This document shows, piece by piece, positions 11,257 through 21,727 of a stretch of DNA of 64,000 nucleotides. Position 1 is the first letter of the stretch, and each line of letters starts with the position of its first letter. The notes beneath the pieces are model-generated. The model did no database searches and was not told where the DNA came from. It saw nothing but the letters and a program-made list of their open reading frames with translations. Made by a program: the position numbers and the translations under genes. Source of the stretch: Physcomitrium patens (lineage: Eukaryota; Streptophyta; Bryopsida; Funariales; Funariaceae); contig NC_037253.1 in assembly GCF_000002425.4 (NCBI RefSeq), positions 9,463,310 through 9,527,309 of the forward strand. Direction: 5' to 3'.

Positions 11257-12146
11257 ATGAGAGAAGTATTAAATATTTTTTTAATATATATTTTTTATAT
11301 TTGAAATGTAATTATATGTCTAAAAATAATCATAGATAGTTATTTGTTTATTTATGATTAAAATATTTGTTGTTTATTTTTTAAGTACATTGATAAATAA
11401 TCTATTATATTACTGAAACTTTGAATAGTGCAAATATAGAAAATTAACCAATTTGATGTTCTAAATAGTTGCTAATTTTTTGGGGCAATTATAGGTATTA
11501 TAAAGAAAAATATTTTTTTAATAAGTAAGAAATAATTCCTAATAAGATATTTTTTTATCCATGAAGCCAAAATAAAATAATAAAATATGTTGATTATTTT
11601 CTTTGCACAAGGTAAAAAATAAAAAAATAAAAAAATAAAGTATTGATTGTAATGGAGTGTTATTTGTGGAAATTATTAGCTAACAAAGTAAATTCTCAAT
11701 TGGCATCTACTTGGTTAGCTAATAATTCAAAGAGAAGGTATAATATAAGTAACAAATTTAAACTTCTATTTATAAAAATTAATAAGAAAATAGATACTTG
11801 AAGTAGAGTCTTTGGAGGTTGTTACAATAAGTAAAGGCATTGAACAAAATGTAAAGAAAGTTAAAAATAATTAAAGAATAAAATAGATAAATTACAAAAA
11901 AAAAAAAAAAAACAAAACAAAAACAAAAACAAACAAACAAACAAACAAATAAACAAAATAAATATCTATAGAAGAATTTAATTTATAATTTTATTTTTGG
12001 TTGATAATTTTCTTTTAATATGTAAATATTATATATCTATTCCAAAATCTTTGAAGGAAATAAATTAGTCAAGCTTGAAATAAATCTAACTTCTTATTAT
12101 TAAAAATATTTATAAATTAATTAAGATTTTAAAGTTGTATTTTATA

Positions 12147-12150
<4 letters not shown>

Positions 12151-12180
<30 letters not shown>
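12151..12180. repeat. (TA)n microsatellite
   Basis: Uninterrupted alternating T and A, 15 units. Confidence 0.9.
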
Positions 12181-12184
<4 letters not shown>

Positions 12185-13879
12185 ACATTTTTTTTAATTA
12201 AAAAAACATACTTAAAATTATAAAAGTTGCATTCAATGACTAATGCAAAGAAATTACAATGGCATATTCAACCAAAGATATTACTGATGTTACCATAGTT
12301 TTTGCTAATATCATCCCAACTTGTTATCCACTCAATATTCTTTCTAAGTTTTTTTAATTCCAATCAAAAATATTTACGAAATTTCTTGTGTATATATATA
12401 TTGAACCATGATGAAATAGTTTTAGTGAAAATAGCAAAATGAAAATTTTGACTAAAATTTAATTGGATTTTTTATAGGATTATGATGACAACAGTAAAAA
12501 TTGTGGTGGCATTAATAGTATTTCAAACTAAACATAAACAAATATATAAATAAATTGAAAACTAGGATAAAATTTAAATGCATTAAATTGACACTATTAA
12601 TATTATGGAATGGATACAATTCAAGTATTACACTAATAAGCTAAACAAGATAAATGGAGTTTAGAGAGGTGTAAAAGATAATGTTGTGTAAAAGTCTTTA
12701 AAACATTATGATTGCTGGATGAATTAAATTACATAAATAGTTTTTGAAAAACCTTATTTAATGAAAAGATTGTTTTAAAAAAAAAAAGAAAAAAAAAAAA
12801 GAAGAGATAAATCTATCTTCTTCAAGAGAAGCTTATTTATTATTTAAAAATATATGATTTGTTATTGTACATAGTAATGTTCATCTATGCAATCTATAAA
12901 ACTGAAAAAGTATTTTTTGACAAACGGAAGATTTATGTGTTACAAAGAGACATCATATGAAACCATTTTTTTACTAGCTTTTGACATGTGAGATTTATAG
13001 GCAGCGGGCACATCTCCAGTGACCGAAGAAGAAGCATCCTACTCATCTTTGGGTACTATGCACTCTCCTCAGCTGTGGTGATTTCCACACGAATACGGGT
13101 TACAAAGTGATTAAATTAAGAATCTCCGACTGAACAGAGGATGTAGATGGGTCAGAGTATTGAAATACACAAAAGCAAGATCGTTTGAGACAATGGAATC
13201 TCCAATTTACAAATCCAGGGAGTGACTGAATGATATACTGACACATAAAGTGCATGAAACATTTTGATAACTCATTGAACTTAAATGACGCAAAACAACG
13301 TCGGCACAACCTGTGCCATGTAGCCACTCATTTCTGGACCATGATTTGGTCTTCTCGTACCATTATTTCATGGTGCCGCCAAAAATTGTGCGTCAAGTTT
13401 CATCGAACATCGGAGATTCTTCGTATCTACCAAACTTCAGTGCTCAGCTGTGTCAAAATCCTCTTTCTGAAAATGGAAACAACTCAACAAGAAGGCAGCA
13501 CTATCACATGATCTTCGTAGCCAAAGGGCTCCAAAATAGTAGTGACCCACTCTGTGCTGCATACTGGTGACATTATTCGGTGAAGGAAGAGCCCCACGTC
13601 ATGCCAATTGTTCTGGCATCAAGTTTTGAGGTCAGTCCTCCCAGAATACCACTCATAAGAGCAAACTAGGACTTTCTTAGAGGTATCAGTCATTCACATG
13701 AACGCCAACATTTCAATATTTCATCTCTTTTTTCCTGCAAGCAAAGCATTTGAAAATCAGAAGGGTCATAAGTTGACCACGTGTATTTGGAAGTAAACTT
13801 GCGTACTCGAATTTTTTATTACTTTGTGAGACATTCACAGGAAGCGCAAGGTATCCCAAAAACCCATTCCCATAGTAGA

Positions 13880-16786
13880 TTAGGTGGTATTCGATGTAAA
13901 AACGTGCTCACCTTTCTGAGGGTTAGACTTGGAATGAGACTTCTGAGTTGTACTACTGGATTTTTCTCCGGCTATGTAACCACACGAGCTGAGAAGCGAG
14001 CGTGCAGCATTGTTGATATGCTTGAACCTGTCAGGACCCAGCTGAATGCCTCCATACCATCGAGATACAACTACGACCTGGAGCAAACATGTGGTTTTAT
14101 TACATTAAAGCATTAGAACCAAGACAAGAAATTGCTTTAAAACACGATAGCTTGATGCGGAATTATTCAACATTTCTATACAGCTGCTTGTGGAAGCTCA
14201 TGTACCACATTGAGCGCATTCACAATCTGAAGCAAATGCAGTAGCCTTCCACCCGCTGCAGTTTCCCCATCATCGTCATTGTCTTGTAATACCTGCAGGG
14301 ACAGTGTTCACTTTGACTTGATGGCCAGGTAAACAGCTTAACTTGCTGGTCTCTTTTCAAACTCTAACATCAGAGTATCATCAGACTGAAACCGAGACCA
14401 TTCACTATAAAAAATAAATAAATAAATAAATAAATAAATAAAGAAGAAAAATGTATGAATAGGAAGAGATTGCTAACAGTATTCTTGATCGGCATGGAAA
14501 TTCTGAAAGCCATAATATTATGCGTTGCTGCAGCAATTTTGCGATTCCTGAGTAAAGCATCCAAAACTGCCTTCACGTCGTCTACACTCTTCGCTGGTGC
14601 CAGATGAGCTTGAAAAGTACCTGTTAAAGGAAAAGCGAATTAGGTAGTTGGTCAGAAGACGAAAGCAGCACATATATTCACTACCTGGCACTCTTTGATT
14701 CCAATGCTACAGATCAGTTAAAAATGAGAGGATTTTGGAGACACGGTGTTAGAGAATACAAACACTCACACACGCCATTAAAAAGAAAAGCAAAGAAAAG
14801 AAAAGGTAAAAAATACATCAAAAATAAAAACAAACAGACAAACAAACAAACAAACAAAAACCTGCCTCTTGAACTCACTTCTTTTTTCGGTGAAAGGTTC
14901 TCCATGCACAATGCCAAGGATCGTATCAAGCTCTTCTAATCCTTTTTCATCAAGGATCCTCTCTGAGCTGTGTACTATCTCCTCTGGCCTGCACCCAAAC
15001 CACTCGAAGATAGAGGATACCTTCAGTCTAATGGAAAAAGTTCTCATAGGCGATGCGTCCGATGCAAGCAACAGTCATATATTTAAGGAGAAACAAGGCG
15101 CAACATACATGTCAGAGACCATTGGCGGTGAAACAGAATCGTCCTTTTCTGTAGATTCCACACTGCAGGCATTGTTAGGGATTCGCTCATGACATTGCTA
15201 CATAACTACATACCTAGGCACCTGAGAAAAGACATGGGTTAAACTTCAAGAATGTATGACTAGCGTGGAATTGCATCTTCGACAAAAGAGTACGCGCACA
15301 AAAAAGGATAAAGTATAAATATAAAAACAAATACAAAAATACAGAGACCTGAAACTGGTTCAATTGGAGGAGCGTGCTCCTGTACCCAACTTCTAGCTTC
15401 TTCCCACAACCAATCCTGTTCCTGTTTATGGTTTCATTGAGAAGATAAAAATTATTTATCCTCACAAGAGGGTAGGAATAGAATTCATTATAATTACACT
15501 ATGGACATAAGCATGAATACAAAGCTCCACATAAAAAAGGATACCTTGAGCCATTCCACCCATCTGAAGACAACTACTTCTCCGACAGCTTCCTCGAATA
15601 AGCTTGCAAACATTGCTACCACTCGTCGCCGAGAATTCTCAGAAAACCACGAAGCATTTAGCTCTACTACGGGGCACGATTCGGAAGGGTAAGACTCTGG
15701 GAAGTGTACCCCTAGTCTCAAAATCAGCTCACCGTTGTTGGCTCCATCAGCTGGACGTACCTGCACCTATATAAAATCCACGAACGCACACTATTCAGAC
15801 GGATACAGGATTAGTTACAAAACAGTGTAGAAATCAGAGAAATCGAGGAAGGAGGTTGGCACAAAAGATACAGCGAACAGAGACCCTAATCACAGTATTG
15901 AGCGCTGCACTGGCGCTATCTCCTCAAACGAATGGTATCAAGCATGAATGCTAATGTTTACCTCACAAAATTGGTTTGTAGAGGAAATCCAGCAATCTTC
16001 TTCCCCATATATTGATCTAAGAACCTCCAATTCTTCAGCTTGAGCAATCCTATTCCCTTTGAAAGTAAGCACAAATTAAACGAACCAGAGATTTTGAGAT
16101 ACCAAGATTCTTTTTGTAAACCGCAGAGTTAGACGACTGAATTCATATGTTATTGATTCATAACAGGAGAAATCCAAAGAAAGAAAGGGAAGAAAGAAAG
16201 GAAAGAAAGGAAAGAAAGGAAAAGGAGGAGGTGGCAATTCACCTTCGACTTCCATGCTGGAGATTCAAGGCAAGAAGATTGAGCTCAATCACAAAATCTG
16301 AATTGATTCAAGACACGCCAAGCCCCACATACCCTTCACCAGCACCTCCTCACGAATCCACTTCAAAAATTGAACCCAGCTTCGAGAAAAAACAAAACTC
16401 GTGACTGCCTTTATCCATGGCATTAAAAAAAGTCATACAGAAAAGTAAAGAAAAAGGTCATCAGCAACTACAATGAGCTGATGCTATAAATTTGCTGTTT
16501 CCCAAAGATTTATTGAAAATGCACACAAATTTTATGAGGACACTCGAAGAAACCAGGATAGTCAATAGAATGTATAAACCTTCTCAAACACATATGCTCC
16601 AATCAATGTCAGTACATGACCTAAAATTTCATGACGTATCCAACAGAGCAATTTGAATGCAACACAATATCAATCAGTTGGTGTCGTTTCAAGTGGGCTC
16701 AGACCACGTTATTCTCAGCAGACAATTAAGTGAGTCATCGCAAAGTCGAAGCTTTACATACCTCTCTGCTTGGCAAGCATGGCCAT
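13880..16786 (-). CDS. RWD + IMPACT (YIH1/UPF0029) domain protein, 9 exons, ~340 aa
   Basis: IMPACT/YIH1 proteins bind GCN1 in yeast and animals and restrain GCN2, the eIF2-alpha kinase of amino-acid starvation. Exons (minus strand, 5' to 3'): 16762-16786, 15962-16056, 15545-15766, 15349-15421, ~15109-15148 (or from 15197), 14879-15027, 14478-14620, 14209-14292, 13880-14077. Exons 1-3 encode the RWD domain (IAQAEELEVLRSIYGEED, then HFPESYPSESCPVVEL). Exons 6-9 encode the IMPACT domain: IVHGEPFTEKRS joined to TFQAHLAPA, KIAAATHNIMAFRI, DNDDDGETAAGGRLLHLL and VVVVSRWYGGIQLGPDRFKH. All motif blocks are present in order. The unresolved point is exon 4 to 5: the canonical exon 4 donor leaves one base, which fits an acceptor at 15148 but not the better-looking one at 15197. 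A Ser/Lys-rich C-tail follows the domain. Introns carry GAAAG, GTTT and AAAT repeats. Regulation of GCN2 in this organism is inferred from the family. Confidence 0.85.
14409..14443. repeat. (AAAT)n microsatellite in an IMPACT-gene intron
   Basis: About eight AAAT units, inside the intron between exons 7 and 8 of the IMPACT-domain gene. Confidence 0.9.
14823..14861. repeat. (CAAA)n microsatellite next to an exon donor
   Basis: Imperfect CAAA repeats on the plus strand (GTTT on the coding strand), just inside the intron that follows exon 6 of the IMPACT-domain gene. The true donor GTGAGT is at 14873-14878; the repeat begins about 12 bases further into the intron. Confidence 0.85.
16173..16229. 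repeat. (GAAAG)n purine tract in IMPACT-gene intron 1
   Basis: An A/G-only run dominated by GAAAG-type units in the 705-bp first intron, shortly upstream of exon 2 (in transcript order). Confidence 0.8.
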
Positions 16787-17825
16787 GGCTATAAACCGTA
16801 ATGACATCCACAGGAAAGAAGTCACCCAAAGTCCGAATTGCTGTGTAGATTGTGATCACCCACGATTTAAGTATACAAGCTCTAATGCAGGGAACTCATC
16901 TTTTGGAGGGAAGGATAGAGGGGGAAGAATTGTACCTACTCTAACGGACTGAAGCGGATTTCACCCTACTAGTTGCTGTGTTTGAATCTCAGATCACACA
17001 ATACGCGGATACATTGGTCATGCATTAATTATTCGTCATTGCCGGCCTGTACATTGCACTCATTTTCACATGCCTTCGATTTCTTCATAAATGAATCGAG
17101 CGAATGGTGCACACGAATGTGGGAGTACCGTGAACAGCAGACCCGACTAAAGGAATTGGAACTGAAAAATCATGTCACGCTAGATTACAAAAAACAGAAA
17201 AGAAAAACCCCTTGCAGCTGGCTACTAACGCTCATGCATAGATTGCACTAGAATCTGAGAATCCAAGAAAGCAATAACACTCAGCCATGTCGATTCGAAG
17301 CTCATCAAGCGGCTGACAGACTGTTAAAAGATTTGGCCAAAACAGCTTCAACTTTTTAAGTTAACGACCGTGAATTGGAACACCTCAGCAACGACACGGA
17401 ACGAGGTGAAATGCCCATGGTGCGCAACTGATCATCTGTGTGGGTGATCTGCAAGACGGCGCAAAGAGGGCTTCTCACAACAACAACAGGCAAAGAAAGT
17501 GAGAGAGATTGAACATGTGAGCAGGTGAGGTGGAACAAGAGCAGAGTGCATACCGTGAAGGATTCCTTCACCGCAATTCCTTAAAGGATCCCTTCGTTCC
17601 TGCCAGATGCAACTGCCGCTCAGATTGTACACTCTCTTCGGACAATTCTTCCTCGTCTCCGTTACTTCTTCCTTGCTTCCCATTCTGGAGCTCCACAAGT
17701 CTGTGTTTGCAGTGGACCACCTCGATACCCGCTTTATACCCGTTTCTTCTCATTAGGTACCCGTCCACACCCGTTTGATTCCACCCATACCAGGTTAGTG
17801 TTTGGTGCCCCCATTGTACCATTTT
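16787..17825 (-). promoter_or_regulatory. 5' leader and promoter region of the IMPACT-domain gene
   Basis: About 1 kb of intermediate-GC DNA upstream of the start codon, ending sharply at AT-rich intergenic DNA near 17,825. ORFs on both strands overlap here and none has a domain, so I read it as 5' UTR plus promoter. No TATA box could be fixed. Confidence 0.35.
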
Positions 17826-17844
17826 GGTATAGGGTTTATTGTAT

Positions 17845-17845
17845 G

Positions 17846-17877
<32 letters not shown>

Positions 17878-17881
17878 TATA
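17845..17881. repeat. (TA)n microsatellite
   Basis: Alternating T and A with one C interruption, at the edge of the AT-rich intergenic block. Confidence 0.9.
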
Positions 17882-19492
17882 TGTATCTATATGTTAACTT
17901 TTGGGGCTTTGCTTTGGGAGTGATATACTAAAGTTGAAAATTGAGATGTCTTGTTTAAAATAAATTCTTCACAAAGTAAGGAGTTATTTTATGTAGTATG
18001 AATATAGTTTGCACTAATATTAATATCATAAATATGATAGTCTAAAAGTAAAACAACTTTAAAGAAGAAAGTTAGATAAAGCTAATTTCTTTTAGAAGAC
18101 TAGATGGCAACCATGTTGACCTTTAAAGAAGGAAGAAAAATAAAAATAATTTTTTTACAATCTAAAATTTTATAAAACAACATTGTAGGTCTTGATATTT
18201 TTTATTTTTATTTGATGCAATTACTAAAGACTTAAAATATAATTATCTACATTATTTAAATATGTAGAGGTATATAGAAGTATATAAGATAATTAAGAAG
18301 CATCTTTGATGTTTCTTGTAAAAGATATTTATTCTAATATTCTCCCATGACATAATTTTTTTTTCTTTTTTTTTTCTTTTTTTAATTATAGTAAAACATG
18401 CTATCTTTTTAAAAAACATTAAAAATATATCGTTAAATAATTATATTAAATTTTATCTTTTACACTAATTTATGATCACATAAAAAATTCATTGATCTTG
18501 TTATTTTATATCCATCAGAATACTTTATATCTATATAGAGTAGCAAATAAATAATTCTATATATAAGTATTTTTTTCATTAATTTATTATTAATAAATAA
18601 AAATAAATATAAAAATATTTTAAATATAAATTTTTAGATGTTTTCTTCTAGACAATGTTAACTGATTGTACTTATATATATATTCTTAAAAAATCCTAAT
18701 AACTAAGTTATATAGAAGACATTTAATTATAATATTTTTGAAACAATAACTTTAAAAAAAATCTCCAATACTAGGTTTAGATCATACAAAGTTGTATATT
18801 TAATTAATCTTCATAATTCTACTAAGTAAGAACCTTTCTTTTTTCGACCTTTGGATTTTAAAATGCACCAATTTTTTACTTCTAATTAAAAAAAATACTA
18901 ATATTTATATATATATATATATATTATAATATTTTTTAAAAATATTAAAAATTAAAGTATAAAAATGGATCAAATGAAAAAAAATCAAAAAGTTTAGAAG
19001 AAATTAATTTACGTTATATAAAATTTTAATAGAGAACGTGATATTTACACTTATTATTGTCAAGGACATTTTACAAATTGAAGCGCTCATAGTATTACTT
19101 AAATGCATCAATTATCTTTATATCTACAGGCAGAGTCTTAGAAGAAGAATAAAAAAATTGAGGTTTGGAGTTGGACAATTATCCATGATGTTTAAAGATG
19201 CATTGTCTGTTAATGCTAATATTTCCTTGCCATCTTCACATTAAGTTATTTTAGCCATTATTGGAAAAAAAAACTCCAATCATCCAAATTCTTTATTGGA
19301 GTAATAATAAAACCCAAATTACTTGCATATACAATAATTGAAGCAATAAAAATTGTTTGCATAGCTAAATAAATATGACATATATTTGCATTTGAAGTAA
19401 ATGCAATTGTAATATGTGTTTTTTTTTTTTTTTTTTTTTTTTTTTTGAATAGCTTACAATTTAATATTGAGAAATTATCATATATGGCCCCC

Positions 19493-19537
<45 letters not shown>

Positions 19538-21170
19538 GTGTTTCACTAATATTTTTTATGTTGGAGATATCATAACTTGCAAGATAGGACATAAAGCAAG
19601 CAAAGCAACATCAATTGCATCTTAATTAAGAGAAATTTATTTTTTTATGTATTATAATAATTTTTAATTTAAAAAGAGAAATGAACTTTTTAAATCATTT
19701 GTTGAAGAATTAAATGCTATCTTTTGGAATAGCAAGAAGTTTAAGAAAATGTCAACCACGCTCTTTGATGAATTTTGAAGAAAGCAAAAAGTTTCAATTC
19801 TAGTGGTACAAGATCCATAAATCAAGACCTTCTTTGGCTTTTAGAAAGCCACTTCTGCAATTGTTTTGCTTAAACCTGGTTAATATCCATTGCTTTGTAT
19901 TCATTGCATTTCTTAAAATTCTTGTTGATGGTGACTTAAGATAGCCCTTTATCAATGTCAAAGTCAATCTTGGCTTATTTAACAAGGGTTGTCTAAGAAT
20001 TTGATGTATTTGCATCTTTTTGCTTGCAGATTTACAATTTACATTGCTATACATTGATGAAACAAGGCATTGGTTTGGTATGAGTTTTAAATTTTCAAAG
20101 TATGTGTGGAATAAATAAGATTAGAAAATTGATAATATTGGCACTCAGCTAAGTGCTAAACTCTAATAAATTTTAGTCTTAGAATGCAAAACAACTCCAT
20201 AACTTGATAGAGATAATATTGTAAGAACCTATTATGTTGCATTAGCAATATAGAACTAGGGATAATCTATTCTCAAATTGGATCCTAAATGAGATAATTG
20301 GTATAAATTAATATGTATCCAATTGGAAAATTTTGAAATTTTTTTGAAAATTACATATATTTTTACTTAATTTATAAATTAAGATTTATGATAAAAAGTA
20401 AAAGTAAAACTGAAAACTCTAAAGATTCAATAATTATATATATATATAAAAAAACAAAAAAAACAAAAACAAAACAAAGAAAGTAAAAGATTTAATGAGT
20501 CAAAACAAGGGAATTAAAATTTAATTTTATGCAAGATAATATTTGATGTGCTATTGCTCAAGTTCAATCCATAGACACAGAAATTATGATGGAGAATACG
20601 AACTAGTTTTTTTAAAAAAATTTGGAGTTGTCTCAACCTTTTATAATTTAATGTTATTTATTAAAATGAAGGTTTTGTTTATTCCATTGTCCACCCATTA
20701 TCTTACAACAGCAAGCTAGGCAAAACCAAGTGAAAGTAATAACCAATAGTGTATTATTTATCTATATTCCTAAATTGGGAGTAGTTTTTCTTTGTATTAA
20801 AAAAATTATAGTCTTATAAATTGTAGCAACTACCCCCAATTTAGGTATTTTGTAACAACTTTTGTCAACAATCATAATATCATAAACTTATTTATCTTAA
20901 TAATTTTTATTTATTTTTTAAAATTTACAAAAAATAAATATAAAAAAAAAACTTCAACTATTTTGAAACAAGATTTTTTTTTCTATAATTCAATCAGTAT
21001 ATCTGGATATAGTAATCAAAATTGTTTTCTTCTTATTTATTACATATTTATAACTATTGTAACAATATGCCATTGAATATAAAAACAGTTCCTAGAAACT
21101 GAAATTAATATTCCCATTCTGGTAACGTTTCTTGTAATTATTTTACAACCACCAAGAGAGATTGTTTCGG
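17882..21170. other. AT-rich intergenic region without recognisable genes
   Basis: About 3.3 kb of very AT-rich sequence with homopolymers at 19419-19446 (28 T) and 19493-19534 (T-run directly followed by A-run). The ORFs at 19038-19244 and 19800-20054 have no domain I recognise. It is probably old transposon debris. Confidence 0.6.
19493..19534. repeat. Adjacent T-run and A-run
   Basis: Eleven T residues (19493-19503) are followed with no spacer by 31 A residues (19504-19534), capable of a simple hairpin. A separate run of 28 T lies at 19419-19446. Confidence 0.9.
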
Positions 21171-21727
21171 ACTCTACTATATCCCTGACCTAAAACCCAT
21201 CCTCCCTTTCAATACACAATCAAAGACTTGTGGCACGCTCATGCACAAGCAGGAAAAAACTTGATGCAAGCTCAAGGGATTTGTGGGGAAACCAGTCAGC
21301 ACGCCTCGTGGAATCCGCCCGGGCTCAAAAAAAAACCCTCGAATTGTTTCGAATAGGAGTGCCTCCAACGTACAAAAAGAGAGTAACTAAGAACGCTCGA
21401 GCATTCGACAACAGGACATGTAAGAAGATTTACTCTGAATGGGATTGTTGATTGTATTATCGATTGCTATCTAGTATTGTACAGATCTTGGGGGATTGAT
21501 TGCCCCATATAGACATACATTTTAGCAACACGTCTGCAAAGCAAAGTAGGAGCTTGCAGTGGTTGCTGGTGTCAAGTATTAGTCTACGTGATTGCTAACC
21601 AAGATAGAGGGAAGCTAGTTCGAGGCTTCCCATCGGATGGTCTCTAGACCCTCATCACAAAATTGTATAAACCAATTTTGAAGGTTTAATATACACCTAC
21701 GACAGTGCCGAGAGTTTGCCGAAGAAT
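21171..21727 (-). other. Probable 3' UTR of the GH31 gene
   Basis: Intermediate-GC sequence after the GH31 stop codon, ending in AT-rich DNA near 21,170. Short ORFs on both strands have no domain. Confidence 0.4.

Larger units (their letters stand above)
10951..12990. other. AT-rich intergenic region without genes
   Basis: Very AT-rich DNA with dinucleotide repeats at 11224-11254 and 12151-12180 and an A-rich CAAA-type tract near 11895-11960. No ORF or transposon domain is recognisable. It is probably heavily decayed repeat DNA. Confidence 0.6.

Noticed and set aside
14862..14870. CAG/GTTTTTG as the donor of IMPACT exon 6
   Set aside because: It breaks phase with exon 7; the donor GTGAGT at 14873-14878 is in phase and joins TEKRS to TFQAHL as in the family.
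14724..15192. Plus-strand ORFs of 71-107 codons
   Set aside because: Antisense to IMPACT exons 5 and 6 and an intron repeat.
19493..19534. T-run/A-run considered as a terminator hairpin
   Set aside because: No gene ends here and homopolymer pairs are common in this AT-rich DNA.
19800..20054. Minus-strand 84-codon ORF as a transposon fragment
   Set aside because: I could not match it to any gag, integrase or RT motif in any frame.
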